Part shown: positions 1 to 7,088 of the stretch, in pieces
Position numbering within the stretch: the first letter of the stretch is position 1
Layout: every line of letters starts with the position of its first letter
Assembly (NCBI RefSeq): GCF_004168285.1
Contig: NZ_SEWF01000007.1
Coordinates: 1 to 64,000 of the forward strand
Reading direction: 5' to 3'
DNA: 64,000 nucleotides
Origin: Emticicia agri
GTDB taxonomy: Bacteria; Bacteroidota; Bacteroidia; Cytophagales; Spirosomataceae
Notes under the pieces: generated by a model
Told to the model about the DNA's origin: nothing
Seen by the model: the letters and a program-made list of their open reading frames with translations, nothing else
The model's database searches: none
Translations under genes and position numbers: made by a program

Positions 1-926
1 TCCCGTCCATAAACCTCAAAAATCACCCCAATTCTTATGCAATATAATGAAAATAAGCTAATTGAAATCTTTGTGAGATGCGATGATTTCTGTCAATTAT
101 TTGATAATTGGTTAGCAAAAAGGGGGGTACCTGCAAACCAAAACCAACCCTTAAGTACCTTAAGTGATAGTGAAATTTTGACACTTATTATATTCTATCA
201 TTATTCAGGATATAAATGCTTTCAGTACTATTATCAAGATTTAGTAAGGAATGTTTTAGTGAAAGATTTCCCTAAAATACCTTCATATAATCGTTTTATT
301 GAATTAATTCCCTATCAGACTCTGAGATTACAAATGTTCTTAAAATACCTTTCTTTGTTTTCTATTAGGACGGGTAATTATTTTATTGATAGTAAGAAAA
401 TGCCCGTTTGTGATAATAGACGAATTCATTCAAATAAAGTCTTTGTAGGGTTTGCTGGTCGTGGAAAATCTTCTACTGGTTGGTTCTATGGACTAAAAAC
501 CCACCTGATAATCAATGAATTAGGTCAAATTATTAATTTCGCCCTTACACCAGCCAATATCTCTGATAATGATGACAGACTTATGAATTATATGTTTGAT
601 GGTCTAAAAGGACAATGCTTTGGTGATAAAGGATATCTAACTAAACTCTTTGAACAATACTATCTCAGAGGGCTTTTATTGATTACTAAAGTCAGAAAAA
701 ATATGAAAAATAAACTGATGAAAATAAAAGACAAAATCAACCTAAAAAAACGGGCTTTGATAGAATCTGTCAATGACATTCTAATGACTGTTTTTGACAT
801 AGATCATACCAGACATAGAAATCCTATCAATGCTATGGCTCATACTTTTGGTGGACTAATTGCATATTGCTTTTATGAGACTAAACCAGCTACTTTCATC
901 ATTAAATAAACATCGAATTCACGTTA
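1..926 (+). mobile_element. IS982-family insertion sequence, left end outside window
   Basis: The transposase gene plus short flanks. No inverted repeat matching the right flank (around 911-926, catcgaattcacgtta) is visible in the first 36 bases, so the left terminus is inferred to lie before base 1. The right boundary is inferred from the typical IS982 layout (a few tens of bases after the stop codon) and from the abnormal end of the adjacent gene. Target-site duplication cannot be checked here. Confidence 0.55.
37..909 (+). CDS. IS982-family transposase
   Basis: A 290-residue DDE transposase of the IS982 type, which catalyses cut-and-paste movement of its own element. The catalytic acidic residues can be placed at D118 (FIDSKK), D197 (GDKGY) and E243 (IESVND). 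The C-terminal HRNPINAMAH / GGLIAYCFYETKP stretch is typical of the family, and the length matches intact members (about 290 aa), so the gene looks complete. The ATG is preceded by a short leader that continues off the left edge. The right end of the element probably lies just past the stop, at about 925, and overlaps the neighbouring DoxX-like gene. Assignment rests on motif recognition. Confidence 0.9.
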   Translation: MQYNENKLIEIFVRCDDFCQLFDNWLAKRGVPANQNQPLSTLSDSEILTLIIFYHYSGYKCFQYYYQDLVRNVLVKDFPKIPSYNRFIELIPYQTLRLQMFLKYLSLFSIRTGNYFIDSKKMPVCDNRRIHSNKVFVGFAGRGKSSTGWFYGLKTHLIINELGQIINFALTPANISDNDDRLMNYMFDGLKGQCFGDKGYLTKLFEQYYLRGLLLITKVRKNMKNKLMKIKDKINLKKRALIESVNDILMTVFDIDHTRHRNPINAMAHTFGGLIAYCFYETKPATFIIK

Positions 927-2071
927 AATATAAGTTTATCCTTACGCAAAATACATTCACTTCTCAGAGAGTCTTTTCCCAATCTACCGGTTAGCAAAAG
1001 TTTTTCAGCATTAGGTTTTTCAAGTGTCCACACCTGACTTTCATAACGGGTATTCTGGTTATCAATAAAACTAAGCGTAGCCTGCGTTTCTGTAGAATCC
1101 ATAAAGTAAATAAACCTTTGTCTTTTCAAAGGGCTTTGCAGAACCCCAGCATAACCCTCAAAAAAACATCTGTTAAAGTTACTCGAATCTGTCTCCGCCA
1201 TCGCTATCCATTTATCATTTACCCATTTTTCCATCTTTTCTACTCTCCAGGCTCCATAGAGTTTATTTTTTGGAGTTGTTGTTTCAGTAGTAAAAAGAGA
1301 ATCCCAGATACTTACTACTGGTTGATAAAGAATAAAAAACATTAGCAATGCTTTAATGCCGTATCCAAGATACCTGAACGATTGTTTATCAGCCAAATCA
1401 GGATAATAGGGAGCCGGAACTTCCTGATTGGTGAAAAAGAATTTCCAGAGCCTATTGCTGTACTGCAATAAAATATAAAAAGCAACAGACAGGTAAGTAA
1501 ATGAATTGAGCTTTACACAAACATCAAAAAAGATATTGATTAACCATACATTCAATAGCACTACTACCATCAATAATGCCCCAAGTAAGGTGGTGCGGCG
1601 AAAAAGCAGTAAGAATGCCGGAATCACTTCTCCCCAGCCTAAAAAAACCTGATAACCTTTAGAGTACCCAAAGAATGCCCAGGCCACGCGCATGGGCGAT
1701 AATTCTATCAGGCGGGCGTCCATATTTGCCATTAACTGAGGAAATTGAGAAGCAAAAACTTTAGCCAGACCATAACTCATAATTATCCAGGCCAGATACA
1801 TTCTGAGTAGAAAAACAAGCATTGGCTGAACTCTGTAAGCATTAGGAATCTTCCCATACAATACATTAAAAAGTAATCCAACAGCAGCTCCTATCATCGC
1901 ACCATACCCTACTGCTTGATAATGTTGCGGAAAATCACCACATCCACTATTATAATTGGCCTGAAAAAATACCCCAATGGCAGCTCCGGCCACTGTAAAA
2001 CCTAAAATATTATTCCAGAAACTAACGTCCAAAGGGCTAAGACTTTCATAATAACGGTAGGGTTTAGTCAT
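902..2071 (-). CDS. DoxX-like multi-pass membrane protein, C-terminus probably truncated by IS
   Basis: 389 residues. The first 250 or so contain about six hydrophobic segments (around 22-40, 52-70, 84-102, 145-162, 165-183, 190-205, 235-255) with the arrangement of DoxX/thiosulfate-quinone-reductase-like membrane proteins. Residues 265-375 form a soluble domain (KLYGAWRVEKMEKW onward) resembling the lipocalin-like tails of Bacteroidota DoxX-like proteins. The final residues NVNSMFI are encoded by DNA that looks like the right end of the adjacent IS982 element, so the original C-terminus is probably lost. It lies 12 bp downstream of a thioredoxin-fold gene on the same strand, suggesting one transcript and a redox role; that role is inference. 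Confidence 0.65.
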   Translation of the reverse strand: MTKPYRYYESLSPLDVSFWNNILGFTVAGAAIGVFFQANYNSGCGDFPQHYQAVGYGAMIGAAVGLLFNVLYGKIPNAYRVQPMLVFLLRMYLAWIIMSYGLAKVFASQFPQLMANMDARLIELSPMRVAWAFFGYSKGYQVFLGWGEVIPAFLLLFRRTTLLGALLMVVVLLNVWLINIFFDVCVKLNSFTYLSVAFYILLQYSNRLWKFFFTNQEVPAPYYPDLADKQSFRYLGYGIKALLMFFILYQPVVSIWDSLFTTETTTPKNKLYGAWRVEKMEKWVNDKWIAMAETDSSNFNRCFFEGYAGVLQSPLKRQRFIYFMDSTETQATLSFIDNQNTRYESQVWTLEKPNAEKLLLTGRLGKDSLRSECILRKDKLIFNVNSMFI

Positions 2072-2083
2072 TGTATGTGTAGT

Positions 2084-2647
2084 TTATTGTTTCCATTTTA
2101 TATTACATCCCATACTTGGATATTGAATTTCTGATACTAACTGATTAGCCAGTATAGCATTCAAAGCTCCTCTTAAATCGCTCCCGGTTACGGGTTTGGG
2201 ATTTTCCATTTTTGGTCGGGAATCATCTAATCTACCTCTGTAACGTAAGTTTAAAGCACCATCAAATACATAAAAATCAGGAGTGCAGGCGGCTTCATAA
2301 GCACGGGCTACATCCTGGCTTTCATCGTACAGATACGGAAAGGTAAATCCTGACTCACGGGCAAAAACTTTCATGGCTTCCGGCCCGTCTTGCGGATATT
2401 GCTCTGCATCATTTGAACTGATAGCAACAAATGAAACACCTTTAGGCTGATAATCTTTTGCCAGTTTTACCAACTCATCTTTTACATGCAATACATACGG
2501 ACAATGATTGCAGATAAACATCACCACAGTAGCTTTTTCCGAACGTAAGTCGTTCAAGGAAAGCAATTGTCCTGTAATGGTATCAGGTAATATAAAAATG
2601 GGTGCCAGAGTCCCGATAGGAAGCATAGTTGATTCAGTGCGAGCCAT
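2084..2647 (-). CDS. Thioredoxin-fold redoxin (AhpC/TSA-like) protein
   Basis: 187 residues with a peroxiredoxin/redoxin-type fold. The N-terminal part (PIGTLAPIFILPDTITGQ) matches the entry strand of AhpC/TSA proteins, and the active-site region FICNHCPYVL contains a CxxC pair at C46/C49. Later landmarks are FVAISSND and the conserved ACTPDFYVFD loop. No signal peptide is evident, so it is likely cytoplasmic. The family is known as thioredoxin-family proteins with an NHCPY motif, whose physiological substrate is not established. It is the upstream gene of a probable pair with the DoxX-like membrane protein, 12 bp apart. Confidence 0.85.
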   Translation of the reverse strand: MARTESTMLPIGTLAPIFILPDTITGQLLSLNDLRSEKATVVMFICNHCPYVLHVKDELVKLAKDYQPKGVSFVAISSNDAEQYPQDGPEAMKVFARESGFTFPYLYDESQDVARAYEAACTPDFYVFDGALNLRYRGRLDDSRPKMENPKPVTGSDLRGALNAILANQLVSEIQYPSMGCNIKWKQ

Positions 2648-2826
2648 AATTCAGTTTGAAAGATTTAAAAAGCAATTTAAGGATTTTCTTAATATCATAA
2701 TGAGGATAAAAATCGTTTTAATTGTCATGGGAGTATTGAAACTGCATAGGATTTTAAAACAAAGAAACAATCCTAAACAACTCCATCAATTAAACCATTC
2801 AGGATTTTATTAATCTAAGCATTAAA

Positions 2827-3099
2827 ATGTCTATAAAAATTATGAAAAATCAGTCAAAATTTCGTACGCTAACCTTGGTAGGTGTCTTTGCCCTGCTTAC
2901 TTTGTCGCTTTCAAGTTGTGTGTATAGTAGCCGACCAGTTCGCTACTATGATAGGCCTGCGGTTGTTCATCGTCCTTATTACAGAGTTCAGCCAAGAACA
3001 AGAGTTGTGGTAGTTCCAAAATATAACAGACATCATCATCACCGTGATTACGACAGACGTTATCGTAACAATAGCCGTCATCACCGTGGAAGATATTAA
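2827..3099 (+). CDS. Small His/Arg/Tyr-rich lipoprotein
   Basis: 90 residues. A hydrophobic signal segment ends in a lipobox (LSLSSC), so the mature part should be a lipid-anchored peptide of about 60 residues. That part is extremely rich in Arg, Tyr and His (VRYYDRPAVVHRPYYR, then HHHHRDYDRRYRNNSRHH). An ATG at 2842 would give a more conventional signal peptide and is an equally good start. It has no recognisable catalytic domain. The His-rich tail could bind metal or polyanions, but this is only inference. The stop codon overlaps the stop codon of the convergent acetoacetyl-CoA synthetase gene by 3 bp. Confidence 0.7.
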   Translation: MSIKIMKNQSKFRTLTLVGVFALLTLSLSSCVYSSRPVRYYDRPAVVHRPYYRVQPRTRVVVVPKYNRHHHHRDYDRRYRNNSRHHRGRY

Positions 3100-5027
3100 G
3101 CTATATTTTGGTTCTTAAACCAGTCAATAGATTGAGGGTTTCGCATAGCGTCCAGAGAAACCGCTTTTTCAACCGGAGTGCCCATCAGGATTTTCTTGAT
3201 GGGCATTTCCATTTTTTTTCCACTAATAGTATAAGGTATTTCAGGAACGGCAAATATAGCATCAGGCACATGTCTTGGGCTATATTGTTTGCGTAACTGA
3301 GCCTTAATTTGGGTTTTCAATGCCTCGTCTAACACTGCATTTTCTTGCAAAACCACATATAACGGCATAAAAAAACTGCCATCAGTTTTTTCTATACAAA
3401 TTATAAGGCTATCTTTTATTTCTGCTATCGCATCAACTGCATTGTACACTTCTGCCGTACCTATTCTTACACCGTCACGGTTCAGGGTGGCATCAGACCT
3501 GCCATAAATAACAATACCCAGATTTTTAGTAATTTTTATCCAGTCGCCATGCGTCCATACATCAGGATACTTTTCAAAGTAGCTATTTTGGTATTTCTGG
3601 TTATCAGCATCATTCCAGAAGAATAAAGGCATAGAAGGCATTACCTCTTTAATCACCAACCCTCCTACCTCCTCATATACAGGTTTACCTTCATCATTCC
3701 ATGCTTCGATATTAGCTCCTAACATTCTGCACTGTATTTCACCGGAATACACAGGCCAATACGGACAACCACCCATAAATGCACTACATACGTCTGTGCC
3801 ACCGCTTAATGAAATCAGGTGTAGATTTTGAGAAATATTTTCATAAATCCAGTCAAAAGCCTGTGGTGGTAAAGGTGAGCCTGTTGAGCCAAGTGTCTTA
3901 ATTTTAAGCTTATTATCCCTCAAAAAATGCGTATCCTGCTTCATATAATTAATGTAAAAAGCCGCTCCACCGCCAAAGTGGTCAACTCTGGCATCTTTGG
4001 TAAACTGCCATAAAACATTAATATCCGGATAAGCAGGCGAACCATCATACAAACACAAAGTAGCTCCACAAGCGAGCGATGATAGCGCAAAATTCCACAT
4101 CATCCATCCGGTTGTCGAATACCAGAAATATCTTTCTCCTACCTGCACATCCTGATGCAAAGCAAGAGCCTTCAGATGTTCAATAAGATTTCCACCTGTA
4201 CTATGTGTAATGGCTTTGGGCTTTCCTGTCGTGCCTGATGAATAAAGAATCCAGATAGGGTCATTAAATGCAACAGGTGTAAAAGTCAAAGGTTGATTTG
4301 GTATAGAAGATAATATCGCTTTCCAGGCCGGGCTTTCTACAATAACTGTTTCTACCAATGAGGGCAACTTACCTGATAACTCTTTTACTATTTCGGTTTT
4401 GTCAAAAACCTTTCCGCCATAATGATAATTACCGCAAGCAAAAAGAATGGTAGGTTCTATCTGCTGAAATCGGTCAATCAGGCTTTCTAAGCCAAAATCA
4501 GGCGAACAGCAAGACCAGATAGCTCCAATAGAATTTACAGCTAAAAAAATAGCAATTGTATCAGGCGTATTGGGCAGATACCCTACTACTCGGTCTCCTT
4601 TCTGCACACCTTTTTTCAGTAGATAATGTTGCAGGGCTGAAACTCTATTTTCTAAAATCTTCCATGAAATTTCGATCAAAGGCTGAATTTCAGATTGGAA
4701 GGTAATTGCTGGACGTTCAGCAGTTTTATAACGGAATATATGTTCAGCATAGCTCAATGTAGCTCCTTCAAACCATTTTGTGCCAATCATTCCGGTTGTT
4801 GGTTGGCTTAATACCGATTGGTAATTTGTGTGGCTTTTAATTTCAAAAAACTCATAGATTGACTCCCAGAATTCCGCAATATTATTAACTGACCATTGCC
4901 ATAAAGCCTCATAATCTTTAAAAGATAGGTTTTTATGAATCTCAAGCCAGGATTCGTATTTCTTTAAATTGGATTGTTCGATATATGTGGAGGAGGGTGT
5001 CCAAAGAGGAATATTCATGCCTATCAA
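3096..5027 (-). CDS. Acetoacetate-CoA ligase (acetoacetyl-CoA synthetase)
   Basis: 643 residues, the usual length for AACS. It activates acetoacetate with ATP and CoA to acetoacetyl-CoA, linking ketone bodies or poly-hydroxybutyrate-type intermediates to central metabolism. The adenylate-forming signature ILYSSGTTGKPKAITHS is clear, followed by YFWYSTTGWMMWNF and the C-terminal motif GRSDATLNRDGVRIGTAEVYN. The catalytic lysine lies in TISGKKMEMPIKK, near the C-terminus. The family-specific N-terminal region (WFEGATLSYAEHIF) separates it from plain acetyl-CoA synthetases. It appears monocistronic, and no thiolase or CoA-transferase gene is next to it. Confidence 0.93.
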   Translation of the reverse strand: MIGMNIPLWTPSSTYIEQSNLKKYESWLEIHKNLSFKDYEALWQWSVNNIAEFWESIYEFFEIKSHTNYQSVLSQPTTGMIGTKWFEGATLSYAEHIFRYKTAERPAITFQSEIQPLIEISWKILENRVSALQHYLLKKGVQKGDRVVGYLPNTPDTIAIFLAVNSIGAIWSCCSPDFGLESLIDRFQQIEPTILFACGNYHYGGKVFDKTEIVKELSGKLPSLVETVIVESPAWKAILSSIPNQPLTFTPVAFNDPIWILYSSGTTGKPKAITHSTGGNLIEHLKALALHQDVQVGERYFWYSTTGWMMWNFALSSLACGATLCLYDGSPAYPDINVLWQFTKDARVDHFGGGAAFYINYMKQDTHFLRDNKLKIKTLGSTGSPLPPQAFDWIYENISQNLHLISLSGGTDVCSAFMGGCPYWPVYSGEIQCRMLGANIEAWNDEGKPVYEEVGGLVIKEVMPSMPLFFWNDADNQKYQNSYFEKYPDVWTHGDWIKITKNLGIVIYGRSDATLNRDGVRIGTAEVYNAVDAIAEIKDSLIICIEKTDGSFFMPLYVVLQENAVLDEALKTQIKAQLRKQYSPRHVPDAIFAVPEIPYTISGKKMEMPIKKILMGTPVEKAVSLDAMRNPQSIDWFKNQNIA

Positions 5028-5074
5028 TGATTTTTAGGCAATATTAGGAAGATAGTTTTATATTTTAAACAATT

Positions 5075-5881
5075 TTATCGCCATTCAAAATTATAGCGGG
5101 TATTTTTATATCCTTTAATTTCCATGCTGGCACTGCCAATCGGAAATTCTAATTCTATTCTGATTGGTACCCGATTTTTATCGTCAGATACCCATATTTT
5201 TATGGCATCTTCACCCTTAAACATTTCATTCTGAGGTAAAACAGGTGTCAGTTTAATCACATCAATTTTTCCGAATTTTGTTTTTACGACCCCCTTTCCA
5301 TTATACTTTACTTTCATGTTGTAAATCTGGTCGTCAAAAAACATCGGCGAAGTAACGGTCTCTCCTACTCTCATTTTTGCATAATCCAGTGTTCTCAGAA
5401 AATAATACCCCGACACTACATCGTGTATATTATTAGGCAGGTTAAATGCTTTTTTCTCATTATTCTGTTCTCTCATGGCCGAATTAGCCGCATGGTCAAA
5501 AACAATAACCTGGTCTTTTTTATAATTATTCTCCTGTAAACTCATCAGAAATTTTTGCGGCAGAATAGCCGCCGTATCCAGATAAGTACGATAGGTGTTT
5601 CTGATATGAAAAAGGTCTGTTAAACCGGTAGTACGACCAAAAACATTAACTCTGTAACAAGTACGGCTATTCACAGAATATAATTGTGGACTTACTTCTA
5701 CCGTAGCCTCTCCCACGGGCAATATTCCGTATTTAACCTTATATTCAAAGTATTCTCCGGCCTTAAAGCTTGTGTTGGGAATAAATCGATAGGTATCCCC
5801 CAAAACAAACGATGAGACAACGAATAAAAAACAAATCATCAATATTTTCACAAGATATTTCATCTCAATTTTTCTAAACAA
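5075..5881 (-). CDS. DUF3108 domain-containing exported protein
   Basis: 268 residues. A hydrophobic N-terminal segment (VKILMICFLFVVSSFVLG) looks like a signal peptide, so the protein should be periplasmic or anchored. The body is a DUF3108 domain: it starts with FKAGEYFEYKVKYGILPVGEATVEV, continues with RVNVFGRTTGLTDLF, and ends with IWVSDDKNRVPIRIELEFPIGSASMEI. These are hallmarks of this beta-rich family, whose biochemical role is unknown. ATG codons at 5881 and a few residues further in (MKYLVK) are both possible starts; the second gives a more typical signal peptide. It lies 28 bp from the metallopeptidase gene upstream on the same strand. Confidence 0.85.
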   Translation of the reverse strand: MFRKIEMKYLVKILMICFLFVVSSFVLGDTYRFIPNTSFKAGEYFEYKVKYGILPVGEATVEVSPQLYSVNSRTCYRVNVFGRTTGLTDLFHIRNTYRTYLDTAAILPQKFLMSLQENNYKKDQVIVFDHAANSAMREQNNEKKAFNLPNNIHDVVSGYYFLRTLDYAKMRVGETVTSPMFFDDQIYNMKVKYNGKGVVKTKFGKIDVIKLTPVLPQNEMFKGEDAIKIWVSDDKNRVPIRIELEFPIGSASMEIKGYKNTRYNFEWR

Positions 5882-5909
5882 TAGGTATAACTAAAAAAAC
5901 ATGCCAATA

Positions 5910-6974
5910 TCAGAAAACTATACTGCTCGGATACGCCTCTTTAAGGTGTGCCAGATACTTTTTAAAATCCTGATTGAATTTCGTCCGGAACTCTTCTTCA
6001 AATTGATTTTGCTTACTCTGATACGTCAGATAACCTATAAAATAGGCGTTATTTATTTGAGTAGTACGTCTTCGATTCTTTTTAAGTGATTGTTGCATTT
6101 CTCCTTTCATCAACGTATCGGTAGAAGCTATTATTTTTCCTATTAAATCAAATTTATACGAAGTTTTCTGGCTGATTGTTAAGTCTTTATTAAAACTATT
6201 ATAAAGGCTATCTAATTTTTTTGCCCCTCTGATTAAATGCTTTGTGTAAGCATCACCATACTTTTTAGATAGTTTATATTTTCTTAGCTCTTCTGAATCA
6301 TTACCATATTTATAAGCTAAAAATCGGATAGCACCATACTCTCCTATAAAATCGGCAAGGTTTTCATTAAACTCAAGATTATTTTTCACAAATAGTGTTC
6401 CATGTGTCAATTCATGAATAATCAAAGATGCCAACCTCGCATCTGAATAGTAAAGCATTGAACTCAGAATAGGGTCTTTCAGATACCCTAAAGTACTCCA
6501 CGCCGAAACCTCATTCAATTGGGTATCGTACCCTTGTTTTTTCAATTCTGCAATCTCACTATCAGCAAGTGGCTTTTCAAAATGGCCTTTATAACTAAAA
6601 GTGCCCACTATAGGGAAATGCCATTTTTTTGCTTTCAGCTCAAAAGGCTCACAGGCCGTCATGACCCATAAAATAGGTTTGCCATGCTGGTTGTAAAAAG
6701 TTGTATAGTTTTCTGATGGATTCAAGCCTAAAGAATCAACGGCAAATTTTTTAATTTCCTGAATTAGTTCAATACGCTTCTTTAATGAGTCAGGAAATGT
6801 TTTATCGGCCATAACTTCTTTTACCGGACGGGTATTAAAGATGATTTTCAGTTGGCCTTTTGCCTGGCGAAAGCCATAAACTGCTGCATCAAAATTGAAT
6901 GCAATAAAGCCTGCAAAGATTATGAAGAATACAAGAAAAAAATATTTGATAAACTTTTTGAAGCCAAGCCACAT
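5910..6974 (-). CDS. Putative zinc aminopeptidase, PF10023 family
   Basis: 354 residues with a membrane anchor near residues 8-28 (FIKYFFLVFFIIFAGFIAF). The zinc-site motif HELTH is at residues 187-191, followed by ENLADFIGE at 204-212, which would supply a downstream glutamate. The preceding YSDARLASLIIHELTHGTLFVK region matches the bacterial PF10023 putative aminopeptidase family. The C-terminal stretch YFIGYLTYQSKQNQFEE is also typical. The enzyme is predicted to face the periplasm, anchored in the inner membrane. Substrate is unknown. It is followed by the DUF3108 gene, 28 bp away, and the two may be cotranscribed. Confidence 0.85.
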   Translation of the reverse strand: MWLGFKKFIKYFFLVFFIIFAGFIAFNFDAAVYGFRQAKGQLKIIFNTRPVKEVMADKTFPDSLKKRIELIQEIKKFAVDSLGLNPSENYTTFYNQHGKPILWVMTACEPFELKAKKWHFPIVGTFSYKGHFEKPLADSEIAELKKQGYDTQLNEVSAWSTLGYLKDPILSSMLYYSDARLASLIIHELTHGTLFVKNNLEFNENLADFIGEYGAIRFLAYKYGNDSEELRKYKLSKKYGDAYTKHLIRGAKKLDSLYNSFNKDLTISQKTSYKFDLIGKIIASTDTLMKGEMQQSLKKNRRRTTQINNAYFIGYLTYQSKQNQFEEEFRTKFNQDFKKYLAHLKEAYPSSIVF

Positions 6975-7042
6975 ATTCGCATTAAAATTGAATCCTTAAT
7001 TTTCTATAAAGAAAACTATACTCTCTTGAATAAACAAAAATA

Positions 7043-7068
7043 AAAGCCACTCTGTTCAGAATGGCTTT
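7043..7068 (-). terminator. Rho-independent terminator downstream of carB
   Basis: Arms aaagccactctg and cagaatggcttt pair with one mismatch around a 2-base loop. On the minus strand a T-rich run follows. It sits 20 bp past the carB stop. Confidence 0.7.
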
Positions 7069-7088
7069 GTATTTAACATTTCTTAAAA

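Noticed and set aside
2508-2813. 101-codon plus-strand frame over the redoxin start
   Set aside because: Overlaps the conserved redoxin gene and its N-terminal region; only the tail lies in intergenic DNA.
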